DNA from: JAGNHS01 sp964609695
GTDB lineage: Bacteria > Bdellovibrionota > UBA2428
Assembly (NCBI GenBank): GCA_964609695.1
Contig: CAZSSP010000022.1
Coordinates: 1 to 32,068 of the forward strand
Direction of reading: 5' to 3'
Length of the DNA stretch: 32,068 bases
Part shown: positions 20,772 through 28,018 of the stretch, piece after piece
How positions within the stretch are numbered: position 1 is the stretch's first letter
Layout of the letters: every line of letters starts with the position of its first letter
Translations under genes and position numbers: made by a program
The notes under the pieces: generated by a model
The model's input: only the letters and a program-made list of their open reading frames with translations
What the model was told of the DNA's origin: nothing
The model's database searches: none

Positions 20772-22075
20772 TGTTGCCTCCAGATTTTGTTATTAAAAAT
20801 GTGAATCTTTGGAATGAGAGTGGTGTCCAAGAATCTGTGGATGTTTTTGTCGCCAGTGGTGTCGTGGCTAAAATTATTAAAAGTGGAACTCAACAATTTG
20901 TTCATGAAACAATTTTTGAAGGTCACTCAAAAGTATTGTTACCTTCCGGTGTAGATAATCAAGTGCACATACGTGTTCCGGGCCAGGCCCATAAGGAAAC
21001 TCCTAAGTATGCCGCGCATGCAGCCTTACAAGGGGGCTATGGAGCCATTCTCGCCATGCCCAACACTTATCCGACGATAGACACTCCCGAGCGCATCAAG
21101 CGTTGTTATGAAGAGTGGGCACCCGCTTATGAAACTTACGGTGTGGAGTTGTTGCAAAGTTCTGCGTTGAGCGAAGCTTTAGCGAGCCGAGTGAACGTGG
21201 ATTTTGAAGCCATGATTCAAGCAGGGGCTAAAGCTTTTACTGATGATGGTGTTTCTTTGGTCAATGATGCTTTGATGGAAGAAGCTTTTGCGGCTGCGGC
21301 TCGTTTGAATTTTGTAATTTTGCAGCATGCGGAATGGCCGGGTCATGGTGGCGCTCTAGCCTCTTGTGAAGTTCAGAGAAAATCGGGATTAAAACCGTAT
21401 CCACAGGATGCAGAATCGCGGATTGTGGCGCGGGATTTATCATTGCTTCGAAAACATCCTAAGGCTCGTTATCATGTGCTTCATGTGACCACTCTTGAAA
21501 GTGTTGAACTCATCCGCGCAGCTCAAAGGGAAGGGCTCAAAGTGACAGGAGAAGTGAGTCCGCATCATTTGTATTTTTGTGCAGATGACATCAGAGAGGG
21601 GAACTATTCTTTTAAAATGAATCCTCCACTCTTTAGGGCTCAAGACCGCGATGCTTTAAGGGCGGCTCTTAGGGAAGGGGTTTTATCCTTTGTTGCCACT
21701 GATCATGCCCCACATGATGAGTTTTCAAAGTCTCAAGGATGGCAAAAGGCCCCTTTTGGAACTACAGGCTTAGAATCTTCATTGAGAGTGCTCTTTTTGA
21801 TGCTCCAACAGAAAATATTAAAGAGTCCTGAGCATTTAGTAGAAGTTTTCTCTAGCGCCCCAGCTCGTTTCTTGGGTTTAAAGGATTTTGGTAGCATTGA
21901 GGTCGGAAAGCCTTTGAGAGCCGTTTTATGCGATCCTCAGGCCCCTTTAAGCCCATTTACAGAGGCTGATTTGGCTAGTTTGTCTCATAACAATGTCTTT
22001 GTAGGCACAGAGCTCCCCGGAAAGCTTCTAGGTCATTTTAATTCAAAGGGTTTTTTTAGAATCCAATTGCATTGA
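20771..22075 (+). CDS. pyrC: Dihydroorotase (class I type) with a His-to-Gln change in the metal site
   Basis: This 434-residue amidohydrolase should make dihydroorotate from carbamoyl-aspartate in pyrimidine synthesis. The carboxylate-binding H-x-R (H66-I-R68) and M-P-N-T motifs support a dihydroorotase rather than a hydantoinase. Metal ligands: D158 in A-F-T-D-D-G, H186 in Q-H-A-E, H238 in L-H-V-T-T, and D311 in A-T-D-H-A-P-H. The first His of the usual D-x-H-x-H is Gln64 (D-N-Q-V-H), read directly as CAA. One zinc ligand is thus missing; activity may persist, shift or be lost. No pyrB is next to it. The gene is coupled to the upstream hypothetical gene. Confidence 0.85.
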   Translation: MLPPDFVIKNVNLWNESGVQESVDVFVASGVVAKIIKSGTQQFVHETIFEGHSKVLLPSGVDNQVHIRVPGQAHKETPKYAAHAALQGGYGAILAMPNTYPTIDTPERIKRCYEEWAPAYETYGVELLQSSALSEALASRVNVDFEAMIQAGAKAFTDDGVSLVNDALMEEAFAAAARLNFVILQHAEWPGHGGALASCEVQRKSGLKPYPQDAESRIVARDLSLLRKHPKARYHVLHVTTLESVELIRAAQREGLKVTGEVSPHHLYFCADDIREGNYSFKMNPPLFRAQDRDALRAALREGVLSFVATDHAPHDEFSKSQGWQKAPFGTTGLESSLRVLFLMLQQKILKSPEHLVEVFSSAPARFLGLKDFGSIEVGKPLRAVLCDPQAPLSPFTEADLASLSHNNVFVGTELPGKLLGHFNSKGFFRIQLH

Positions 22076-22095
22076 AATTCACTTGGCGTTATACA
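22067..22095 (+). promoter_or_regulatory. Candidate rpsD promoter inside the end of the dihydroorotase gene
   Basis: TTGCAT (22067-22072), 17-bp spacer, TATACA (22090-22095). The ATG of rpsD starts 8 nt after the -10, so transcription would begin at or just before the start codon, and no Shine-Dalgarno is visible. Confidence 0.45.
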
Positions 22096-22103
22096 CGTCA
22101 CCT

Positions 22104-22739
22104 ATGTCTAAAAATGTTGTAAGTCGTCAACCGCGTTTCAAGAAGCAAAGACGTTTGGGTATGGAATTACCCGGTCTTGGAAAAAGCGGAGCTCTAGATC
22201 GTAAACCTTATCCACCAGGACAACACGGAAATCAGCGCCGTAAACTTTCTGAATACGCGCTTCGTCTTGAAGAGAAGCAAAAAATTCTTGTTCATTACGG
22301 AATTCGTGAAGAACAACTACGTCGCTTTGTTCGCCAAGCTAAGCAAGGCCAAAGTGCTGACTGGGTTGATAAAGTGATCGGTCTTTTAGAACGACGATTA
22401 GACAATGTGGTTTTCCGTTTAGGTTTTGCTCCTAGCGTGAAGTCCGCTCGTCAAATGGTGGCTCACGGTAACGTTCTTGTGAACGGCAAACGTGTGACTA
22501 TCGGTTCTCAAGTTCTTCGCCCTAACGATCAAATCGCTCTCGAAAGTTACCAGCATGTTAGTTACATGCAGGCTAAAAAATCTCCTCGTCTTGAAGTGCC
22601 AGACTATCTCTCTAAAGAGCCAGGCAAAGAAAAAGACACTGAAGTGGGTGTGGTGAAAGATATTCCTCACGCTACACATATTCCGTTTCCTTTCGAAACG
22701 GGTCTATTGGCCGAGTATTACGCTGCTCGTTCTGCTTAA
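22104..22739 (+). CDS. rpsD: Small-subunit ribosomal protein S4
   Basis: This 211-residue S4 is a primary 16S rRNA-binding assembly protein. The N-terminus has P-R-F-K-K-Q-R-R-L-G and lacks zinc cysteines (C-minus form). Y-P-P-G-Q-H-G-N-Q-R-R-K-L-S-E-Y is the S4 signature. The S4 RNA-binding domain (about 97-160) has L-E-R-R-L-D-N-V-V-F-R-L-G-F-A and V-N-G-K-R-V. The tail from about 165 is longer and more charged than usual before the final F-P-F-E-T-G-L-L-A-E-Y-Y. ATG 22104 is chosen over a TTG at 22083. It stands alone, outside the usual rpsM-rpsK-rpsD-rpoA cluster. Confidence 0.95.
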   Translation: MSKNVVSRQPRFKKQRRLGMELPGLGKSGALDRKPYPPGQHGNQRRKLSEYALRLEEKQKILVHYGIREEQLRRFVRQAKQGQSADWVDKVIGLLERRLDNVVFRLGFAPSVKSARQMVAHGNVLVNGKRVTIGSQVLRPNDQIALESYQHVSYMQAKKSPRLEVPDYLSKEPGKEKDTEVGVVKDIPHATHIPFPFETGLLAEYYAARSA

Positions 22740-22762
22740 TTAGATTAGATTTAATTAAAACG

Positions 22763-22800
22763 AAAAGGCTTAGTGATCTTAGATGATCACTAAGCCTTTT
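22763..22800. terminator. Strong bidirectional intrinsic terminator
   Basis: A perfect 16-bp stem, AAAAGGCTTAGTGATC (22763-22778) with its complement at 22785-22800, closes a 6-nt loop. Flanking T-runs on both strands let it end rpsD (+) and the convergent small secreted gene (-). Confidence 0.92.
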
Positions 22801-22807
22801 TAGTTTT

Positions 22808-23101
22808 TTATAACATTTGTTCGTAAACTAAGGCTGTGTAGTTAATCACTTGGTTGTAGTAACCGGGCGATCGTTGCGTAGCATTTTTGTGAGCTTCTTT
22901 GGCTTCGCTTTGAACTGTTATGCAATTAGTGCTTCCAGTTCCATATTGGCTACACACAGAGTCCGCTGCACTTTTTAAAGCTAAATTAGCGCTTTTGACA
23001 GAAGATTGAGAGGCTCCTGGTCTTGGTTTTCTAGGTGGATGAGCCCAGCCGCTGATTGAAGTTATGGTTATTAAAAGTGCTAATAATTTTAAAGTTTTCA
23101 T
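22808..23101 (-). CDS. Small secreted Cys-X9-Cys protein, copy 2
   Basis: This 97-residue protein has a signal peptide (K-T-L-K-L-L-A-L-L-I-T-I-T-S-I-S-G-W-A) and a basic Pro-rich start (P-P-R-K-P-R-P-G). The helical body contains C-S-Q-Y-G-T-G-S-T-N-C, two cysteines nine residues apart and likely disulphide-bonded. The neighbour at 23169-23498 has the same layout: signal peptide, basic stretch, C-K-A-V-G-T-D-S-S-E-C and a following A-K helix. I infer a duplicated pair. The AAGGGGG ribosome binding site is close to the ATG. Function unknown. Confidence 0.65.
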   Translation of the reverse strand: MKTLKLLALLITITSISGWAHPPRKPRPGASQSSVKSANLALKSAADSVCSQYGTGSTNCITVQSEAKEAHKNATQRSPGYYNQVINYTALVYEQML

Positions 23102-23137
23102 TTTTTCCCCCTTGGTATTTTTAGATTAACGATAAAC

Positions 23138-23155
23138 TAATACAAGACTGTGTCA
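23138..23155 (-). promoter_or_regulatory. Conserved upstream block, copy A
   Basis: On the minus strand TGACACAGTCTTGTATTA, 37-54 nt before the ATG at 23101. It matches 16 of 18 bases with the block at 23535-23552, at exactly the same distance from its gene. This makes a shared promoter or regulator site likely. Confidence 0.55.
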
Positions 23156-23168
23156 TGGCTAGTTGTTT

Positions 23169-23498
23169 TTAAATTACAGAAGTATCGGACGAAGAATCGC
23201 TATAAGTATTGGCTTCCTTTAAATAATCTTGAAGCGTTTTAGTTTGCTCATGAATGTCTTGAATATAATCATCGTGGCCATCACCCATTTGCTCTTTAAA
23301 GCTTTTTGCTGTGGCTATAGCGTTGCTACATTCGGATGAATCAGTACCTACGGCTTTACAGTAATTCTTAGTGACTTCTCGCAATCTTCTGTTTGAGTGT
23401 TTTGCGGCTGCTTTACGAGGTGCTCTGTGCTGGGCCCAGAGATTCATACTCATTGTAGATCCTATTAGTAGGCAGATTATAAATTTCCCTATTTTCAT
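23169..23498 (-). CDS. Small secreted Cys-X9-Cys protein, copy 1
   Basis: This 109-residue protein has a signal peptide (K-F-I-I-C-L-L-I-G-S-T-M-S-M-N-L-W-A), a basic segment (R-A-P-R-K-A-A-A-K-H-S-N-R-R-L-R) and the C-K-A-V-G-T-D-S-S-E-C motif. An acidic helical part and a Ser/Asp-rich tail follow. It is paralogous to the gene at 22808-23101. The AAAGGGGG ribosome binding site lies further from the ATG than in its partner. The 67-bp gap between the two genes carries the second copy of the upstream block, so each gene has its own promoter region. Family and role unknown; small exported structural or toxin-like proteins are possible. Confidence 0.65.
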   Translation of the reverse strand: MKIGKFIICLLIGSTMSMNLWAQHRAPRKAAAKHSNRRLREVTKNYCKAVGTDSSECSNAIATAKSFKEQMGDGHDDYIQDIHEQTKTLQDYLKEANTYSDSSSDTSVI

Positions 23499-23534
23499 TG
23501 GATTATTCCCCCTTTAAGAAATTTAACTAAAAAT

Positions 23535-23552
23535 TAATACAAGAATATGTCA
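23535..23552 (-). promoter_or_regulatory. Conserved upstream block, copy B
   Basis: On the minus strand TGACATATTCTTGTATTA, 37-54 nt before the ATG at 23498; the partner of the block at 23138-23155. I cannot assign it to a known sigma-factor class with confidence. Confidence 0.55.
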
Positions 23553-23671
23553 GTGCAAGGCTATGAAATCTTTGATCTTTTTAACATTCCTTCAGCATTT
23601 TGTTTCTTAGCGCACAATTGAATTTAGGGCGGGGGGGAAATATGGGGTTGCGGGTTTAAATACAGGAGAAA

Positions 23672-23749
23672 ATGTCTTATAACGCGAAGCACTATGCATC
23701 GATATTCCTTATCCGTATTAACTGCCTCAATCCTATTCTCATCACTTAG
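23672..23749 (+). CDS. Possible 25-residue leader peptide overlapping the protease start
   Basis: The ATG at 23672 follows an excellent AGGAG ribosome binding site (TACAGGAGAAA). It encodes M-S-Y-N-A-K-H-Y-A-S and then I-F-L-I-R-I-N-C-L-N-P-I-L-I-T, ending at TAG 23747-23749. It overlaps the start of the caspase-like gene in a different frame. The protease ATG at 23694 has no good site of its own, so ribosomes loaded here may reinitiate. It could also be chance. Confidence 0.3.
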   Translation: MSYNAKHYASIFLIRINCLNPILIT

Positions 23750-25178
23750 TAACTCTAAAGATTATTACATGTCAGTTGGGGGTGGTTATAGCCCATCCGA
23801 GGCTCAAGGTGTTCTTGAGCTCAATATGAAAAACTTTTCAAAGAAATTATCTTCACTAACCGCTGATAATTCCATTGTTCAACTTTACGGAGGAGGCTGC
23901 CAAAAGGAATCTTTAGATGTTTATGCGAAAGCAAAAGATTATACTTTTGAAGATTTACTTTTCACGACATTTTTTGAAGGCAACAGCGATTCTGAATGTG
24001 TTTGGCGACATAATGAATTGGAAAATCTTGATGGAGCTTCTACTAAAGACAATGTGGAATATTTCTTAGCCGATCAAATTCGTCGAACTCGAAAAAATGA
24101 TAATTTTAGGTTCTATTTCACAGGTCACGGAAGCAAGAAAAGCCGTGAAGACAAAGATGATGAAAGTCAGATGGATCTTTGGGGTGTGGAATCGGCCATG
24201 CTCGCCAGTGAGTTTGTGAGTGAATTAGATAAATTGCCTGTTGAAGCGCATACGCAAGTTCTCATGGTGCAATGTTTTTCAGGCGGCTTTACAAAGATGA
24301 ACTTTGAAGGCGGCGAAATTACAAATAAACTTTCTTCTCATAATCGATGCGGATTTTTTTCCCAATTACCCGATAGATTGGCTGCGGGTTGCACGCCTGA
24401 TCTAGAAAAAAGAGAGGAATACAGTCGTTATTTTATGGAAGCCTATAATGGAATGACTGAAAAAGCTGAGGCGATTTCTGCGGATTATAATAAAGATGGT
24501 GTGGTGGGTGCCAATGAGGCTCACGCCTATGTTTTGAAAAATGAAAAATCCATTGATGTTCCAATCACAACGTCTTCTTGGTTTTTAAGACAAAAAGAAA
24601 TTAAAATTAATCATAATTTAGAAAAAACAACTTTAAAAAGAGTCTTATCAAAAATGACTGATATTGAGAAAAGTGTTTTTGATTCGTTGATAAGCTCTAC
24701 GGGCTTGGAGTTTCAAGAGACTGATAGAATTCTTATAAAGATAAAAGCGGCCATTAAAAAAGAAAAAGAATTTAAGGAAAAAGCTGAAAGCGCGGCCACT
24801 AAAGCACAGGATTATTTGGATTCTATTTTTAAAGAAATTAAATTTTATTTAAAAGAGCGTTATCCCGTATTTTATTCTTCTTATGGGATCACTCACGGAC
24901 CTGCAAAGGTGATGAGTTCAGAGATGGCGCTTAGGGCGAAAGAATCCATGTTAAAGCACCCTAAGTTTGAACTTTTTAAAAATGCCTACAAAGCGCGTGA
25001 TGCGGCTACAGAAGTGGAAGAAATGTGGGAAAGACGAGTGGTTCAGTTAGAGAGATTAGAATATTTAGTTGAAACAAAATTGATGGAACTTTCACTTGAA
25101 AAAGCTTCTGACGATTTGAAGAAACGTTATAAAGACTTGCAGGACTGTGAGAGCCGTCCATTTTTTGTAACTCAATAA
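23694..25178 (+). CDS. Secreted caspase-like (clan CD) cysteine protease with EF-hand loop
   Basis: This 494-residue protein has a signal peptide (about 1-21). The protease fold (about 25-240) shows the clan CD dyad: His145 in F-Y-F-T-G-H-G-S and Cys194 in M-V-Q-C-F-S-G-G, each after a hydrophobic strand. A perfect 12-residue EF-hand loop follows at D264-Y-N-K-D-G-V-V-G-A-N-E275 (Asp1, Asn3, Asp5, Gly6, Glu12), suggesting calcium control or stability. The C-terminal third (about 300-480) is Lys/Glu-rich and helical, probably coiled coil. It may cleave host, prey or envelope proteins; the specificity is unknown. It is convergent with the MMPL exporter, 5 bp apart. Confidence 0.75.
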   Translation: MHRYSLSVLTASILFSSLSNSKDYYMSVGGGYSPSEAQGVLELNMKNFSKKLSSLTADNSIVQLYGGGCQKESLDVYAKAKDYTFEDLLFTTFFEGNSDSECVWRHNELENLDGASTKDNVEYFLADQIRRTRKNDNFRFYFTGHGSKKSREDKDDESQMDLWGVESAMLASEFVSELDKLPVEAHTQVLMVQCFSGGFTKMNFEGGEITNKLSSHNRCGFFSQLPDRLAAGCTPDLEKREEYSRYFMEAYNGMTEKAEAISADYNKDGVVGANEAHAYVLKNEKSIDVPITTSSWFLRQKEIKINHNLEKTTLKRVLSKMTDIEKSVFDSLISSTGLEFQETDRILIKIKAAIKKEKEFKEKAESAATKAQDYLDSIFKEIKFYLKERYPVFYSSYGITHGPAKVMSSEMALRAKESMLKHPKFELFKNAYKARDAATEVEEMWERRVVQLERLEYLVETKLMELSLEKASDDLKKRYKDLQDCESRPFFVTQ

Positions 25179-25183
25179 TTAAA

Positions 25184-27649
25184 TTATTTTGAATTGCGTT
25201 TGAATCTTTCGATGCCCCATGGGACTACAAGTATAGCAACGATGAGACATGTGATTTCACCATAGAGCGCAATTCTAGCGAAGGAATCTAAAGCTTGGCT
25301 GGCTGAGCCTACTAAAGTGTAATATCCAATAATAGTTGTCAGTGAGCAAAGAAATACGGCCGTTCCTGAATTGCGAATAATCGTATGGAGGTGCTTGAAG
25401 TTTTCTTGGCGACATCTCACAAAGACGTTGGCAGGGTAATCAACTCCAATCCCAAAGGTTAAAGGAAGTGCGATAAAGTTGAAAAAGTTGTATTTAATAC
25501 CAGCAAAACCCTGAAGACCAAACATCCAGAGCACACCTAAGCTTAGGCAAGCTCCTAAAAAGAGTGCACTCTTCCATCCGCCACTCAAAAAGAATGTAAT
25601 TAATAAAACGCCTACAAAAGATATTATAGAAACTAGCGGCGCATCTCTTTTAATACCCTCTAACAAATCAGCAAATACGAAGGAATTGCCTGCGGCACTC
25701 ACCGTTTCTCCAGTGGGAATAAGAGGCATGGATTTTAATCTATTGGTGAATTCTATAAGATTTCGACCATCGTTGATGGGTTTTTCGCTATCTGGATAAA
25801 CATAAGCATAAAGTCCTAAGCTGCCATTATTTTCTCGAAAGCGATGTAGCATTTGATCGGGCATGTCTTTAAGTGTGGGAACTCTAAATTCCATACTTTT
25901 TGCAAAATGGGCTAAGCGCACTCCATATTCGCTGTCTCGAACGAGTCGATCTTCAAATAAAGTTTTTAACTTTAACAGCCAATCACGCTTCTCTGAGCTG
26001 ATTTTAGCTTCAGGAGGTAAGTAGTGTTGCAGGCTCAGGCATTCATCGAGCATATTGATTTCGGGGGGAATGCTTTTTTTAAGTGCGTAGAAACTGGGGC
26101 AAATGAGCTTGGCTTTCTCTTGAGAGTCCGTGAGAATGATTGAGGGATTTAAGTTTACTGAAAAAACTTTATGAACTCTTTTTCGTAAATTTTGAATTTC
26201 AGGAGAAACAATGTTTCTGTTTCTGACTTTATCAAAGTTATATTCAATCAAATCGTTTGAAATTTGATGAAAGCCAACAAAACTTAAAAAACTGCAGATA
26301 ATAATAAAGCTTCCTACAATCCAGGGTTTTCGCAAAATCCAATGGCTGGCTGCCACGGACCAGCGACCTACAGCGTAGGAGAAGGGGTGCTTTTTAATTT
26401 TCATGGTGCCGTTTTCGAGCAATTGATATGTCCAAAGAGGTAAGAATGTGAAGCTCACTAACCAACAAAAGCAAACTCCAATTCCTCCAATAAAGGCAAA
26501 TTGAGAGAGGCCTTTGTTTTCAGTAATAAAAAGAGAGCAAAAGGCTATTGCAGTGGATCCTGATGCAATAATGGTCGCTATTAAAGAATTTTCGATAGCT
26601 AAATAGACTGAATTAAAAATGCTGTTGCCACTTCTAAGATATTCAATGACTCTAGCTAAATAAATAATACCGTAATTAATTCCTGTACCCACAACTATCG
26701 AGCCTAAGAAAGCTGTTTGCGAGTTTAAATAGCCAATATGAAAATAGGTTAGAGCGAAAGTCCAAAGGACAGCAGATATGAGAGATATCGAAAGAAGACC
26801 CAGTATAGAAAAATTCCAAAAAAATAAAAACAAGACACCTAAGATGAGACTCACAAGTAAAAGAGAAGTGTCGAACAAATCTTTTTTTAAGGTTTCATAT
26901 TCTTCTACGCTTTGTTTGATGTTGCCCGAGAGTGAAGTTTGCATTTCGGGATCGTAATTTTTAGGATTGAGTTTTCGAATGTAATCTTGGACAAGGTTCA
27001 CGAGCCTTGTAGTGGCCGCAAGACTTTTAAGTTCATTGGAAGGACGTATAGCCATGGCTAGAACGTGCCCATCTTCAGCGCTCAAGTAGGCCTCACGATA
27101 GTCTAAGAATTTGCGAAGACTGGGATCGAGTATTTTTTGAGCAAAATCTTTAAAGCGAGGAACTTTTTTCTTTTCTTCTGAGATTCCTAAAAATGAAGAA
27201 AAGGCTTCGTCTTTCTTTTTTTCAACGCTTTCTAAAATAATTTTATGGATTTCTTTAAGCTTGTCGGTGCTTAGGTAGCTCAATCCGAATTTGTAAATGA
27301 AATCTTCAACGTCTTTGTATTTATAGTCGAGATATCTTAATTCAGGGCCCACATGCGGTTTCATGAGTTTGGCCAGATCTTCGATAAAGCGTTTGTTGGC
27401 TTCAAAGTTTGGACTCACGACGCCCACAACTAGAATGCCTGTATTGCCTAAACGACTTTCTAGGCGACGAATATTTTTTACGCTGGGTAAATTGTCAGGG
27501 AGTAAGGTTGCAAAATCGGTTTTGAGCTGAAGTTTTTTAGTGGCAAAAAAAGATCCAACGACACTGACTATAAAAATTAAATTGATAAGCTTTTTGTGGC
27601 GAATTAAAAAATTGAGATATTTAGACGCCCAGCTGTTGTTTGCTCTCAA
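25184..27649 (-). CDS. MMPL/RND-family exporter
   Basis: This 821-residue membrane protein has the duplicated RND/MMPL layout. There is one N-terminal helix (about 20-37), a periplasmic domain (about 40-260, starting L-Q-L-K-T-D-F-A-T-L-L-P) and a helix bundle (about 262-410) with V-V-G-T-G-I-N-Y-G-I-I-Y. A second helix then leads to another periplasmic domain, and a final bundle (about 670-815) has F-G-I-G-V-D-Y-P-A-N-V-F. Relatives include HpnN-type hopanoid and lipid transporters, so a hydrophobic lipid is the likely cargo, but this is inference. The start is TTG 27649 with GAGG about 8 nt upstream. It has its own promoter and is the last gene before the valine operon's terminal end. Confidence 0.85.
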   Translation of the reverse strand: MRANNSWASKYLNFLIRHKKLINLIFIVSVVGSFFATKKLQLKTDFATLLPDNLPSVKNIRRLESRLGNTGILVVGVVSPNFEANKRFIEDLAKLMKPHVGPELRYLDYKYKDVEDFIYKFGLSYLSTDKLKEIHKIILESVEKKKDEAFSSFLGISEEKKKVPRFKDFAQKILDPSLRKFLDYREAYLSAEDGHVLAMAIRPSNELKSLAATTRLVNLVQDYIRKLNPKNYDPEMQTSLSGNIKQSVEEYETLKKDLFDTSLLLVSLILGVLFLFFWNFSILGLLSISLISAVLWTFALTYFHIGYLNSQTAFLGSIVVGTGINYGIIYLARVIEYLRSGNSIFNSVYLAIENSLIATIIASGSTAIAFCSLFITENKGLSQFAFIGGIGVCFCWLVSFTFLPLWTYQLLENGTMKIKKHPFSYAVGRWSVAASHWILRKPWIVGSFIIICSFLSFVGFHQISNDLIEYNFDKVRNRNIVSPEIQNLRKRVHKVFSVNLNPSIILTDSQEKAKLICPSFYALKKSIPPEINMLDECLSLQHYLPPEAKISSEKRDWLLKLKTLFEDRLVRDSEYGVRLAHFAKSMEFRVPTLKDMPDQMLHRFRENNGSLGLYAYVYPDSEKPINDGRNLIEFTNRLKSMPLIPTGETVSAAGNSFVFADLLEGIKRDAPLVSIISFVGVLLITFFLSGGWKSALFLGACLSLGVLWMFGLQGFAGIKYNFFNFIALPLTFGIGVDYPANVFVRCRQENFKHLHTIIRNSGTAVFLCSLTTIIGYYTLVGSASQALDSFARIALYGEITCLIVAILVVPWGIERFKRNSK

Positions 27650-27669
27650 AGATGTTGCCTCTTAGCTTT

Positions 27670-27698
27670 AGTCTAACACTAGAGCTAGATCATCCCAA
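27670..27698 (-). promoter_or_regulatory. Candidate promoter of the MMPL exporter
   Basis: On the minus strand TTGGGA (27698-27693), 17-bp spacer, TAGACT (27675-27670) preceded by TGT as an extended -10. The same TAGTGTTAGACT string occurs before the fusion gene at 9383. Confidence 0.5.
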
Positions 27699-27736
27699 GC
27701 TAGGTTAGAATTTTGACTCTGCCATAGATTTGCTAC

Positions 27737-28018
27737 TTAGCTTAGTAATTCTATAGCGTGAGCCAACTTGAAATCTTTATCGGTGATACCGTCAGCATCA
27801 TGTGTGTTCAGATTAATCACGACTCGATTATAAACGTTTTCCCAATCGGGATGGTGGTCCATCTTTTCGGCCTCTAAGGCCACAGCGGTCATGAAGGAAA
27901 AAGCTTCTACAAAGTTTTTAAATGTGAATTCTCGACTCAGCTTATTATTTGTATATTTCCAATTTTTTAATTTTTTGAGCTTCTCTTTGATTTCACTATC
28001 GCTTAATTTTTTGGCCAT
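27737..28018 (-). CDS. phhB: Pterin-4a-carbinolamine dehydratase
   Basis: This 93-residue enzyme of the PCD/DCoH family dehydrates 4a-hydroxytetrahydrobiopterin during recycling of the cofactor of aromatic amino acid hydroxylases. The family signature is complete: M-D-H-H-P-D-W-E-N-V-Y-N-R-V and L-N-T-H-D-A-D-G-I-T-D-K-D-F. Length is normal. Its ATG shares one base with the stop of the preceding dehydrogenase (TAATG), so it is translated as the last gene of the valine operon. That links aromatic and branched-chain amino acid breakdown in one transcript; the partner hydroxylase is not in the window. Confidence 0.94.
   Translation of the reverse strand: MAKKLSDSEIKEKLKKLKNWKYTNNKLSREFTFKNFVEAFSFMTAVALEAEKMDHHPDWENVYNRVVINLNTHDADGITDKDFKLAHAIELLS

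Noticed and set aside
23138..23552. Sigma-54 promoters before the small secreted genes
   Set aside because: The block starts TGACA and has TTGTA, but lacks the required GG and GC dinucleotides at -24/-12.
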